From Bolinopsis microptera (lineage: Eukaryota > Ctenophora > Tentaculata > Lobata > Bolinopsidae), in the NCBI RefSeq assembly GCF_026151205.1, contig NC_087078.1, positions 18,619,118 through 18,634,764 on the forward strand: a stretch of 15,647 nt of DNA, read 5' to 3'. The translations under genes and the position numbers were made by a program. The notes under the pieces are model-generated. The model did not search any database and was not told the origin of the DNA. It saw nothing but the letters and a program-made list of their open reading frames with translations. Position 1 is the stretch's first letter; every line of letters begins with the position of its first letter. Positions 1 through 8,902 of the stretch are shown piece after piece.

Positions 1-266
1 ATGTGTAATTGGTACAACACCCTGATAGAACTGCATGCTGCTCCCTGTCATAATATCACATGATCATGTTATGTCATAACGACCAGGGTGTAAGATGAAT
101 TTAATTGATATCATAGGAGTATAACGAGATTTAAAAAAAAACATAAATTCTTGTAACCTTGCCGTTGAAGTCATTACAAATTTATAGCTTCCTAGGTCGG
201 AAACCGCCCCTAGGTTTTATGACCACGAAATTTTCAACACGCCCCTTTTGAAATTTGAGAGTTTGG

Positions 267-394
267 CCACAAACTCCCTGCATGCTCCCACAAACTCCCT
301 GCATGCTCCCACAAACTCCCTGCATGCTCCCACAAACTCCCTGCATGCTCCCACAAACTCCCTGCATGCTCCCACAAACTCCCTACATGCTCCC
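267..394. repeat. 21-bp tandem repeat, about 6 copies
   Basis: The unit is 21 bp with core CACAAACTCCCTGCATGCTC. It is nearly perfect over about six copies; the last copy carries TACATGC in place of GCATGC. Each intact copy contains the palindrome GCATGC. Because 21 is a multiple of three and no stop falls in some frames, heptapeptide repeats are open on both strands (PQTPCML on plus, MQGVCGS on minus). I read this as a minisatellite and not as a gene. Confidence 0.95.
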
Positions 395-1282
395 AGATCA
401 ATTACGAAAGCTCACTAAAAACTTCCGGGTTTTATATCTTGCTATTTTGAAGCTAGAGCCCCCTATTCTTATCATACACTTATACCGGCTCCTCGGAGCA
501 GACAAAGATAACAAGGTCTAGACTGATAAGCTTTACACGTGTAGTCTAAAGTCTAAAAGATAATCTCAGCGTGAAATGAACAATGGTTGTTGAGCAGGGG
601 TTGATTTCGTACACCCCCTTGGCATTTATGGATCATAAAGTTGAAAAATATCCTGAATTTGTTAAAGCACTCCCTTCATCACGTACTTTAAATAAAATCT
701 AACGTTGAGCCGTTCTGTGAACTTTGTTTGAATGTACGTGTGTTTACTGTTTCCGGGTTTTTGTAAGAATGAAGAAACAAGGTACTCAAAATAAAGTTTG
801 CTTTAGTTTAAGAGCAGATCTAAGAAGTTCAAGTTCAAGACCAGGTCTAGTATAGACCAGTTTAAGTTTAAGACCAGATCTAAGAACTTGCATCACATTG
901 CCAGGTGATAACACTCATCTTCTAACATTTCCTGAAAAATGTAAATCTTGCGACACGTCGCTCTGCAAAGAAGTTTTACTCACGGACACCTCAGGGTGAA
1001 TGTGTGTGCTATTCTGCATGAGTCAGTATTGAGGTGCACTAATGATTACAATTGTCTAGGAGGTCATTGTCCTATGAGTCATTGTTCCGTGCATACTGTT
1101 ACGAGCATTGATACTCAACTTTCTTTATTGTCCCTCTTTTACTGCTCAATTTTCCCGCATGTTACATTACACTACTGTCAACTTAGAGGCCTGAGGGTTA
1201 ATACTTCCGGTATCCCAATCACTCAACCGTGGCAATATGACAAAGACCCCTGAAAATACTAGAAAATGTGATCCTAAATGGG

Positions 1283-1344
1283 GTCAGTTAGCGGTAACTG
1301 ACAGCTCTGGTCTAGTACAGTGCCACTATCTACGCGAGGTAGTG
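1283..1344. repeat. Two adjacent small hairpins
   Basis: The first has arms GTCAGTTA (1283-1290) and TAACTGAC (1295-1302), a perfect 8-bp stem with a 4-nt loop. The second has arms CACTATCT (1324-1331) and AGGTAGTG (1337-1344), which pair with one G-U. I see no tRNA-like extension or other RNA signature around them, so the role is unknown. Confidence 0.6.
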
Positions 1345-1620
1345 ATACTCTTGGTCACTAATTAGGGTAGGAGTTATAAAAAAGAGTCTGGAACTGTCTG
1401 GATTAGTTGATACCAACGTGAATAGAAAATAATATTCAGTTAAACGAGATCACATTCATTTAGGATTTAATTGATTTCATTGAAGGCTCTCGATCAATTA
1501 TATTATTTTGTAGTTCTCACACGAGAGGTACTATAATTGACTAATCAGTATGATATTCCCATAGACTTTATCATGCTCACTAATCAAATTAAACCCGAAG
1601 TCATCATATCACTATTTCAG

Positions 1621-1772
1621 ATGCGAAGAAAATCCGAGGAGCTGATGAAAAGAAGCAGAAACTGAAATCCCTGCTGACGAGCCTGTTTGTGAAGAAAACA
1701 GAAAAGAGAAAACAGAGGAGCAGACTCGTGACTCCCTACAGAAGTTCTGCTCACATCAGATCTAAGGTCTGA
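1621..1772 (+). CDS. Possible terminal exon encoding a basic C-terminal tail; hypothetical
   Basis: A good acceptor, ACTATTTCAG, ends at 1620. After two bases that would complete a split codon, a frame stays open for 49 codons and ends in TGA at 1770-1772. The peptide is rich in Lys and Arg (AKKIRGADEKKQKLKSLL at the start, KKTEKRKQRSR in the middle, RSSAHIRSK near the end), which could be a nuclear or membrane-proximal tail. It has no methionine start, so it would need upstream exons, and I cannot identify any. I recognise no family. A chance open frame next to a chance acceptor remains quite possible, and no AATAAA is seen close downstream. Confidence 0.25.
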
Positions 1773-2764
1773 GAAGCTGGGCATGTAAAACCCTGTGCGA
1801 CAGCGGGGATTGGTCTATGATTACCTGTTTCAAGACATCCGTTAGAAGAAGAAAATCTGTTAGAAGAAGGACATGGAATGGTAAATTTCTGGAGACTCAT
1901 CACTCATATAAGAAACTGAGAATATCGATGTGTGACGAAAATAGGGTTGTAACGAAGAAACCATAAACAATGCTTTGAGCCCTCACTATTTACTGATTTA
2001 TTCCACATTATAATCTTGATTCTTGTGAAATTTCGAGTCCATTGTGTCCGTTATTATAGTTGAACTAAATATGTGGCTTCTCATTGAATATAACATGATT
2101 GTATCAATGTTCTTGGATTGAAATGTGAAGGTCATTTGTTTCATTTTATACTGTCAACATATGATCTTTTGAAATTTGTTTTCAAAAATTCAGTGTCATC
2201 TTGAATTCTTTTGCTTAAACATTTAGGCTTAACCACTCCTTATATGAACCAATCGGCCCTAAAGGTCACAGTTAGCAAAATGTCACAAAAGCGTGTCACT
2301 TTGAGTGACGGATAGGATTAGAAAAGTGGAAAGTAGTACCTATTTAGTAAAGTAGTACCTATTTAGCACAGTGTGAGGTTCTGACGCCCAAGGGTCACCC
2401 AACTCGCATGGATTTTAGTGTTCTCATATAATTTGCCAACTCACATTAAAATGACACGTTCCCTATAATGGTTTCATGAAAGGAAAAGTACCGAACAATC
2501 AAAACTCCCGTTAAGGACGATCAACAAATATACAATATTATACATACAAATTCAATGTACAAATTCAATGTTAATAGAGATTAATTTAAAAACATCTAAA
2601 TTCAAACCGTTAACGATAATGCAAAATTTTTGTTTCCAGCACAAGTTATGTCTGCTATTACCTCGACTACATTCGATTGTCAACTGATATCGACCAGCGG
2701 ACGATTCGCAATGTTCATGTTATTGAGATCGATTGTAACTTGTGAGTGAGGATAATGTCTTAAA
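1773..2764. other. Intergenic, no gene seen
   Basis: AT-rich sequence with short slippage duplications: a 17-18 bp direct repeat with core AAGTAGTACCTATTTAG at 2329-2366, and TACAAATTCAATG twice near 2547-2571. I see no exon, RNA gene or transposon open frame on either strand. Confidence 0.5.
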
Positions 2765-2770
2765 TTTATT
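2765..2770 (-). terminator. Candidate poly(A) signal of the UNC-93-like gene
   Basis: AATAAA on the minus strand, about 70 nt downstream of the TGA at 2842-2840. Spacing and orientation suit the 3' end of that gene. Confidence 0.55.
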
Positions 2771-2839
2771 CTCGATCCTTTTCACTTGCTTCCTTGAGAT
2801 CCTTCGATAAAGTGGCCATTAAGAAATGGTCACAGAATT

Positions 2840-3730
2840 TCAATAATTGGGGCAGGACTCCCTAGGAACATCATATTCAGCTTCTCTTGCCGAAGTCGAT
2901 GCGCTTGCCTGACTAGTCCATGTAGTATAAGTTGCCCTACTACCGTAAGTTAAGCTACGCTTTTTTACCAACCTTGCTCTAATTCTACTGTGAAGAATCA
3001 GAGCTGAAAAACAGTAGAGAACAGTAAAGACCGTGGTGAAAATGAGCAGGTTTAAAGGTTGCCTTGTCGCTGGGATAATACAACATACAGATGACCACAA
3101 CCCCTGGGCAATCACCAAGGAAGTGTATTTAAACTCGTTGGACCATATCGTAGAGACACAATAGAGGGTCTCACATGTTAGCAGGCCACACCCGGCACCC
3201 AGGAACAAACCTGAGAAGGGCACCAAGAAAAGCAAGCTCTGGACGGTGATGAAGGTGTGCTCAGATACACAGTTCCTGGGCAGTGAAAGTCCCAACACCA
3301 GGAATCCTGCTATCATGAGAGTTGCAAGGATTGCTGAGTAGGAGGCGTATACTCCGCCTTTTACAGCTGCGTACACGCTGAACCCGGAGAATGCTAATCC
3401 GAACGCTATGACTGATTCAGCTTGTAGGTTTAAACTGAATGAGCATGTTGAGAATAGTGTGAAGATGACGCTGCTGATTAGTCCGAAATAAAGGATTATC
3501 ACCACCAAAGGGATTTGGTCTTTAAGCCCGATCGGTATCCTTGTCGGACGTTTTATCATCAAACTGGTGGTTTCTGTTCCTTGATCCAGATCAGTTTCTG
3601 TTTCTGTTTCTTGATCAGTTTCTGTCACTGTTATCCATCCCAGTTTCTTGAAGATGACATTTGTTGAGAGGATTGCTACTCCCAAAATGAAAAGTACGAG
3701 GCTTGCCGTGTTAAGGTGTGTCTTGTAAAC
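2840..3730 (-). CDS. UNC-93-like gene, exon 5 (helices 6-12 and C-terminus)
   Basis: Acceptor TTACATTTCAG, phase 0, then 296 codons and TGA. Helix 6 is NTASLVLFILGVAILST. The 6-7 loop holds a TETDQETETETDLDQGTET run made of near-identical CAGAAACWGAAAC-type units. Six more hydrophobic segments follow: helix 7 VVIILYFGLISSVIF, 8 VIAFGLAFSGFSVYAAV, 9 AILATLMIAGFLVLGL, 10 SLLFLVPFSGLFLGAGCGL, 11 TSLVIAQGLWSSVCCII and 12 LLIFTTVFTVLYCFSALIL. The tail is basic, then Ser/Thr-rich, and ends CPNY. Confidence 0.7.
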   Translation of the reverse strand, partial: VYKTHLNTASLVLFILGVAILSTNVIFKKLGWITVTETDQETETETDLDQGTETTSLMIKRPTRIPIGLKDQIPLVVIILYFGLISSVIFTLFSTCSFSLNLQAESVIAFGLAFSGFSVYAAVKGGVYASYSAILATLMIAGFLVLGLSLPRNCVSEHTFITVQSLLFLVPFSGLFLGAGCGLLTCETLYCVSTIWSNEFKYTSLVIAQGLWSSVCCIIPATRQPLNLLIFTTVFTVLYCFSALILHSRIRARLVKKRSLTYGSRATYTTWTSQASASTSAREAEYDVPRESCPNY

Positions 3731-5186
3731 CTGAAATGTAAATTTGATTAACATTGCTAAGAATTTATTACTCCTTTCCACCTTCTTAAATTAAATCTAA
3801 CTTTCATAAAACAAGCTCCTATCACCTGTTGCTTGCTAGAAGGTGCATGTCATCGATAAACGGTCTGCTCCGCCCTTTGTCATGAGCACAAGCACATAAT
3901 ACTTTAATGAGATGATATCAACAAATCAACAGTTAGGTTAAGTGTCATCAAAATAATCCATTAGAACGATCTATGATCTACTTTCTTGGTCGACGATAAC
4001 TAACAATGAAATGCTAATTGTCGCCGGACCACCGTTTTCACAATTTCTTCATGGAATCTCGAAAACAGTGGACTAGACCCAGAATGCCTAAATAAAAGTA
4101 CACACCTCTTCTTGCTGACGAGGAAAACAGATTAATTTCATGAAACCGTGAAGAGTGAACCCAAACCCAAGGCAGACGGAGTATATTCCAAAATTAGAGG
4201 TAAGCACTTTATTCTTCTTCTTCGTCTTCTCCTGACTTTTCTCTACGATTATGTGGATCAAAGAGAGAAAGGTTAGAGCATAGCCAGACCCCAAACAGAA
4301 ACCTGAAAATGGAACTTGTTAGTTCCTTGGGGTCAGCTAATTTATTTAAAAAACATAACGTTAGTAAATAACCAGCTATTGGTAATTTTTTTGTTTGGAA
4401 GACTCTAAAAATGTTGTGGTGTTAGATAGTAGACACATATATTCAAATTAACGGGGAAAAGTTCTGCCAACTTACCAAAAAATATGTGAACTTTCGGAGG
4501 AAATATGTGAACCAACGACAGAAACGGTACTCCACACAAAACAATTCCAGCAGAGAAGATGAACTCTTTGGACAACGTCTTAAACAGCAAGGGAACCAAG
4601 GGAGCTACGCCTTTATGAATATATTGATTACTATCAAAGTTTTTAAGTATTAAGTATTCCGATTTGGAATCATTTATTGATAAGATAAATTCAGATTTAG
4701 ATGCAGTCAACTACATTTATGTACTTGACTGCATCTTTATAAACTCTTGGAACTCTAAGTCTTCATGGAACTGTGCTAACCTGTTTGTGTGATGTAAACT
4801 GTCAAATATGTGATCTGTTGCAAGCTGATCCCACCAACGGACAATGAGTCGATAACACTGTAGGTCTAGAAATAATTTAGAAAATATCAGATTATAACAA
4901 AATAGTTGCCGGCTTGTACCCGATTTATAACTGAATAAATGATTCCAGCAAAAATAATTATCATCACGCAAAGAGCCGTTTCGAAAAATGTAAATTTAAC
5001 CACTTTAAAATTGATCAGTCCAATATCTGGAAATTGATTCTTAATCTTATGAATAACTAACCATAACTTAAATAGAATCGTACTTACGAAAGGTTGCAAG
5101 CTGAGCGGGAGAAAGGTAGAAACATAAACTAATCCAAAACCGGAACAGAGTAGGACCACAACCAACTGAGATTTGTCCAGGAACAT
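2840..5186 (-). CDS. UNC-93-like 12-helix membrane protein (major facilitator fold), five-exon model
   Basis: Spliced model: 5186-5088, 5039-4920, 4578-4476, 4302-4106, 3730-2840, about 469 residues, close to the ~450-460 usual for UNC-93/UNC93A proteins. Helices run 1 (exon 1), 2 (exon 2), 3 (exon 3), 4-5 (exon 4) and 6-12 (exon 5), with an acidic Thr/Glu-rich loop between helices 6 and 7. Family-like features are the LSLQPF end of helix 1, the INR-TLSK helix 2-3 loop (R then three residues then K), SNFGIYS in helix 5, ILYFGLISS in helix 7 and LGAGCGLLTCETLY in helix 10. Family members are linked to potassium-channel regulation in nematodes and, for the UNC93B1 relative, to receptor trafficking; no function is proven here. 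The start is ATG 5186 with A at -3. GTG 5192 is preceded by a possible acceptor, so upstream exons cannot be excluded. Family assignment is from pattern memory only. Confidence 0.55.
4106..4302 (-). CDS. UNC-93-like gene, exon 4 (helices 4 and 5)
   Basis: Acceptor CCATTTTCAG, donor GAAGAG|GTGTGT, phase 1 to phase 0, 197 nt. Encodes GFCLGSGYALTFLSLIHIIV, a Lys-rich cytoplasmic-type loop (EKSQEKTKKKNK), and SNFGIYSVCLGFGFTLHGFM. The SNFGIYS block resembles the conserved FGI segment of UNC-93 proteins. Confidence 0.6.
4476..4578 (-). CDS. UNC-93-like gene, exon 3 (helix 3)
   Basis: Starts after the pyrimidine-rich acceptor GCTGTTTAAG and ends at ATTTTTTG|GTAAGT, phase 0 to phase 1. Encodes TLSKEFIFSAGIVLCGVPFL and VHIFPPKVHIFF. 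The frame also stays open upstream (GVAPLVPLLFK), so a more 5' acceptor is conceivable, but none matches the phase of exon 2. Confidence 0.5.
4699..4736. repeat. Near-perfect intronic hairpin
   Basis: A 12-bp stem, AGATGCAGTCAA (4699-4710) with its complement at 4725-4736, continues after one C-C mismatch into TACAT/ATGTA around a 2-nt loop. It lies in intron 2 of the UNC-93-like gene. At 38 nt it is shorter than a typical microRNA precursor. Confidence 0.75.
4920..5039 (-). CDS. UNC-93-like gene, exon 2 (helix 2); 5' boundary uncertain
   Basis: Hydrophobic stretch ETALCVMIIIFAGIIYSVINR ends at donor CGG|GTACAA in phase 0. Joining it to exon 3 gives an arginine-x-x-x-lysine loop that fits the family. 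The start is doubtful. The only phase-0 acceptors are AAG sites near 5040 and 5046, which would leave an intron of about 48 nt or less after exon 1. The stronger-looking CCAG site near 5028 is in the wrong phase. The frame is open from 5186 to 4920, so exons 1 and 2 may be one unspliced exon, adding 16 residues. Confidence 0.4.
5088..5186 (-). CDS. UNC-93-like gene, exon 1 (helix 1)
   Basis: Encodes MFLDKSQLVVVLLCSGFG and on through LSLQPF, one hydrophobic helix with the glycine and Leu-Gln pattern of UNC-93 helix 1. It ends at a strong donor, TTTC|GTAAGT, in phase 0. An in-frame GTG at 5192 preceded by CAG could instead make this an internal exon of 105 nt. Confidence 0.5.
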
Positions 5187-5192
5187 GTTCAC

Positions 5193-5740
5193 CTGATTTG
5201 ATATTTAATTTTAATGTCCGTTCAAAATGATGCCCGTTCACGCAATATCCGTTCAAATAACGTCCGATAAGGTAATAATATCTTTTATATTATCTGATGA
5301 ACTGGTCTAAAAGTAAAAACAGGGACATCAAACGTAGTATTATACAATTTTGGAAGAATGACGATTTCTCAGAGATAGTGGGATATAAAGATTCAAGATG
5401 ATATCAAATTAGTTATAGTATTCTTTAACTGCAATGGAACTGCAGTTAAAGCATTAAAAGTGTCACTTTGACTTTTAGCAAAAGCCACTATAGCATATTT
5501 TCGTATACTGATGAAGATGTGAACAAAATTTAAATTGGATCCGAACTTTTATTTTGAGTAGCAAAAGACAAAGTCTGATGCAAAGATTTGCTTCTTCTAG
5601 TTCTGTTCTATCAGGAAATGGAAACATTCCAAGATTTTATAACATGTCTTAATTGCTACAGTCAAAGTCAGTTAACAGTATTCCACTATATCATGGACTT
5701 CAATTTCCTCAGCATGATTAAGTAAAAATAAGCTTACTTA
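5193..5740. other. Upstream flank of the UNC-93-like gene; no exon seen
   Basis: Presumed 5' region of the minus-strand gene. The phrase CCGTTCA recurs in 5218-5256. I cannot place a promoter element or a first non-coding exon with any confidence. Confidence 0.35.
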
Positions 5741-5743
5741 ACT

Positions 5744-5985
5744 ACGGAGATTTTCATCGCGAACATTTTTGACAAAATCCGAATTTTTGACGAAACTATA
5801 TCAAAAGTAGAATGAATAGCGATAATTATATTTCCATTTTACGCAGGCGAATGATAATCTCAAGCCCGCCTATCTTTTCTTTACTGATTTCTCAGTATTT
5901 TAGGTTGACAGCAGAATTTCTGAGAATCAGATTAGTGATTTGCGCTTCTGGAGAATAGTACGTCTTCCAATCACTGATCAATATT
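5744..5985. repeat. Dispersed repeat block A, copy 1
   Basis: A direct, diverged copy of 7213-7440. Shared landmarks in order are ATTTTCATCGCGAA, TTTTTGACGAAACTATATCA, AGTAGAATGAATAGCGAT, AATGATAATCTCAA, ATTTCTGAGAATCAGATTA and TCTGGAGAATAGTACGT, with a few indels between them. No coding potential was recognised, so this is probably part of an unidentified non-coding repeat family. Confidence 0.85.
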
Positions 5986-5989
5986 AAAA

Positions 5990-6134
5990 TTAAAACGATT
6001 TGACATCGGTTAAAAAAAATCAATTTTAAAACGGCATGGCGGATTTGAGCCATGAAATTCCAATTCAATATTGAAATAAAAACGATTTGACATCGGTTAA
6101 ATAAAAAAAAACGATAGCGGGTCTGAGCCACCGT
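5990..6134. repeat. Local ~90-bp tandem duplication
   Basis: AAAACGATTTGACATCGGTT occurs at about 5991 and 6081. Each is followed by a poly-A stretch and a GGATTTGAGCCA / GGGTCTGAGCCA segment. It lies just right of block A copy 1 and is absent from the block A copy at 7213. Confidence 0.75.
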
Positions 6135-6455
6135 ACACATGTTAAAATTGTCCACAAATTTAGCTTTAACTTAGGGTAAAGTGGATTTTAGTGCGGGAGG
6201 AGGTCTAAATGACCAAAATCTGGCTTACGTGAACGATCTCTTACTTACGGGACACTATATAGGAGTAGGGACATGGGTCGGATCTCGGGCCCACTAGCTG
6301 TTTTGTATAGAGAGTAGAGACTAGAGAGGCTGGACATAGATGGTCAGCGTGACGCGGACGGTAGCATGAGGATTTAGGATGCTCTGCCTGCTTTTGGGGT
6401 CTTGCAACCCCGAAAGCTGGTATATCTTATCTAAAGTAATCGTGGTAAGTAATCG

Positions 6456-6790
6456 TGGAAACCGTTTTTCGGCCATATTTTCGAAAATAAGCATTTTAAG
6501 GTATATGTTGCTTTATAAGTTGTATATCATTATCAATATGGCTATTAAGCACATTTTGGTGTATTGGAATAGTCTCTACGACCTTCCTTGGCCAAAATAC
6601 AAAAATTCGAGTGACCTCAAAACCCTAGAAAAGGGTGTGCCCCAAAACGCCCTCATTGCATTTAGTACAAAAATACAATGAAGTCCAAATGTTTTAAAGA
6701 TCATCTAGAGAGGTGATAACCGTCGAGAAATCGCTTTTAACACGATCAAAAGCTAACGAATTGGCCTTTTAGAACTGTTGGTCTCCGACT
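6456..6790. repeat. Dispersed repeat block B, copy 1
   Basis: Direct duplicate of about 6893-7205, highly similar over roughly 300 bp. Landmarks include AACCGTTTTTCGGCCATAT, GCATTTTAAGGTATATGTTG, GGTGTATTGGAATAGTCTCT and GAGGTGATAACCGTCGAGAA. The 100-codon plus frame across this copy (6379-6681) is broken by indels in copy 2, so I treat it as non-coding. Confidence 0.9.
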
Positions 6791-6892
6791 ACTAGGCGGA
6801 TATGCCAAAAAGCACAGACATTATGAACTGCTGGTGGATTCGTGTAGTGTTATTGAGTCTCATTTAAATAAAATAATTATGAACTGCGTCAA

Positions 6893-7205
6893 GCCGGTAA
6901 CCGTTTTTCGGCCATATTTCCGAAAATAAGCATTTTAAGGTATATGTTGCTTTATAAGTTGTAAATCAATATATAGTTATTGGGCACATTTTGGTGTATT
7001 GGAATAGTCTCTACGACCTTATTCCTGGACCAAAATACAAAAATTCGAGTGACCGCAAAACCCTAGAAAAGGGTGTGGCCCAAAACGCCTTCTTTGCATT
7101 TAGTACAAAAATGCTATGAAGTCCAAATGTTTTAAACATCATCTAGAGAGGTGATAACCGTCGAGAAATCGCTTTTAACACGAAAAGCCAACGAATTTCC
7201 GTTTA
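6893..7205. repeat. Dispersed repeat block B, copy 2
   Basis: Second copy of block B in the same orientation, about 100 bp after the first copy ends. It joins directly to block A copy 2, whereas block A copy 1 lies about 470 bp left of block B copy 1. Confidence 0.9.
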
Positions 7206-7212
7206 GTCTCGG

Positions 7213-7440
7213 ACTATACGGACATTTTCATCGCGAAAATTTTTGACACAATCCGATTTTTTGACGAAACTATATCAACAGTAGAATGAATAGCGATCAT
7301 TCTATTTACATTTTTCTTGACACACGCTGCACAAGAGGTGTTTTACGTAGGCCAATGATAATCTCAATTTCTGAGAATCAGATTAATGACAAGTGTGCAT
7401 GCGATTCTGGAGAATAGTACGTTTTACAATCACTTAGATC
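7213..7440. repeat. Dispersed repeat block A, copy 2
   Basis: Direct copy of 5744-5985. Relative to copy 1 it has an insertion near 7315-7343 and lacks the segment just after AATGATAATCTCAA. A short (TA)n run follows near 7445-7463. Confidence 0.85.
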
Positions 7441-8323
7441 TTATAATATATTTATATATATATATTTTTCTGGGCTGAGTTTCAGGGAAGCCTTTTAATT
7501 ATTTAGCAAAAGAGGATTTGAAAGTTTCCATGAAATTTATTAAGTTAACTTCCTTGGCGAGCATGGAGCAGGTTCCGCTTTTACGCCGTGCCAGTATGTG
7601 TCGAACTGGAGTATGTGTCGAACTGGAGTACGTGTACGGAAATTGATCTCCTCTCTGTGGGATATTCACACGATATGATCAAGATATTAGGTAATTCCCG
7701 GAAGCAAAAGCTGCGCCATTCAGATACCAAGTTTCTCCGAAATTTGCCTGCAAACTGCAAAGTGCAATACAAAGAAATTTTCCCTAATTTCTTATGCTGT
7801 AACAATATGAATAACATTAACAATCTACTGATTTCAAGTTACGAATATGATCTGATTTGACCTTTTTCCGGTTGATATTTGCGGGAACCCGATTTCTTAG
7901 AAGTAGTAGTGGTAGCAAAATTACCATGTTCCGTGCTTTATAGGTCTAGGTATCACGGACCACGATCGTGGATCACGATCAGTTATTTAGGGCGTACTAT
8001 AATACGTATTACGTGTATTTAATGCGACATTACAATATATTTTAACTTTCCGCTTGTCAATTTAAGAAAGATAACAATTTGTTTGACTAAAATGTTAATT
8101 AGATATAGCATGGTCTGCAACGGTCATCTAAAATCCACAAATAATTAGGACCCAAAGTTTGTATTCTCATGTAACTAATTGCATTATAATTTGGAGTATT
8201 TCAAATAAGCAGTAGGTATATGTTTTATCTTAAGTGCTGACTCTCAAGCTGTGTGGAGACACAACATGCAATCTAGTTTTACTGTTTGATCACGTGACAG
8301 CGTTACTGTAGGTGTTCTTACGC
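7441..8323. other. No gene seen; small duplications and palindromes
   Basis: A 17-bp duplication with core TATGTGTCGAACTGGAG lies at 7595-7629. Frames of 80-90 codons are open on both strands at 7581-7860 but match no family and lack splice or start context. The palindromes at 7960-7980 are listed separately. A lone TCACGTGA palindrome lies at 8290-8297. Confidence 0.5.
7960..7980. repeat. Two overlapping palindromes
   Basis: CCACGATCGTGG (7960-7971) is a perfect 12-bp palindrome. It overlaps GATCGTG-GAT-CACGATC (7964-7980), a perfect 7-bp stem with a 3-nt spacer. The two cannot form at once. Confidence 0.8.
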
Positions 8324-8470
8324 AAGGTAGGGCTGTTTTTAACTGTTTTTATTATTAATTAAGGTAGGGCTGTTTTTAACTGTTTTTATTGTTAATTAAG
8401 GTAGGGCTCTTTTTAACTGTTTTTATTGTTAATTAAGGTAGGGCTCTTTTTAACTGTTTTATCAATAATT
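8324..8470. repeat. 37-bp tandem repeat, 4 copies
   Basis: Copies begin at 8324, 8361, 8398 and 8435, each opening AAGGTAGGGCT and continuing through TTTTTAACTGTTTTTATT. Copies 1-2 read GGGCTG and copies 3-4 read GGGCTC. The last copy is degenerate at its right end. Minisatellite beyond the receptor's 3' end. Confidence 0.95.
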
Positions 8471-8902
8471 ATTAATTAAAAGATGAAGTACACTGCTAGT
8501 GCTTGGGTTCCTTCATTTCTTTTAAAATAGCGACAAAAAGTAACAAGTTAAGTGGTAGGAAAGGCATTGTCTGCAGTCGGAGGAGGTATTGATATTTTAT
8601 TGTAGGAACCACCACTCGGGCGCACCGAATTGTCTGCAGAAATGACGCACACAGATTTTCAACAATGAACATGTCCATCAAAATTCAAATTGTTTTACAT
8701 ACAATGAAAGTTTGTAAATTACAATAAAAAAGAAACATTATGAATTGAAACTTCATATTCACGACAAAAGAACTAAAAAGCGTTTTTTTAGTGACGAGTA
8801 TCAAAGTTTTCCGAAAGTAGACAGTCTCAAACATATCACTAATGAAAAACATCAAAATTTGAGACAAGCATCTCGTCAACAATCAACATCTCATGGTTCA
8901 CA
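8471..8902. other. Presumed 3' UTR of the long GPCR form
   Basis: No additional exon in phase. A minus frame at 8496-8681 was considered and rejected. Several A- or T-rich runs are present. Confidence 0.4.
8596..8601 (-). terminator. Candidate distal poly(A) signal of the GPCR
   Basis: AATAAA on the minus strand, about 300 nt after the stop of the distal TM7 exon. Confidence 0.4.

Larger units (their letters stand above)
1..1620. other. Non-coding stretch apart from the 21-bp repeat and small hairpins
   Basis: I see no convincing coding exon. The 101-residue plus frame at 948-1253 opens at TTG and has no family signature or splice context. Bases 811-895 hold imperfect copies of AGACCAGATCTAAGAA and a GGTCTA/TAGACC inverted repeat. 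Two hairpins lie at 1283-1344 and are listed separately. The rest is AT-rich sequence without recognisable features. Confidence 0.5.

Noticed and set aside
182-521. Heptapeptide-repeat proteins on both strands at the 21-bp array
   Set aside because: Open only because the repeat unit is a multiple of three; no start context, splice sites or homology.
1283-1344. tRNA or structured ncRNA at the paired hairpins
   Set aside because: No acceptor stem, anticodon arm or T-arm consensus; only two isolated short stems.
6379-6681. 100-codon plus-strand frame in repeat block B
   Set aside because: The second copy of the block breaks the frame with indels, so there is no sign of coding constraint.
7581-7860. 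Overlapping 80-90 codon frames on both strands
   Set aside because: Mutually antisense, no splice partners or motifs, and they include a local 17-bp duplication.
8496-8681. A possible third TM7-like exon on the minus strand, with LPLNLLLFVAILKEMK after a pyrimidine-rich CAG
   Set aside because: It loosely mimics an NPxxY segment, but the phase does not continue from exon 6 (a stop follows at once in the required frame). It lacks the NP pair and the SSSLHC core.
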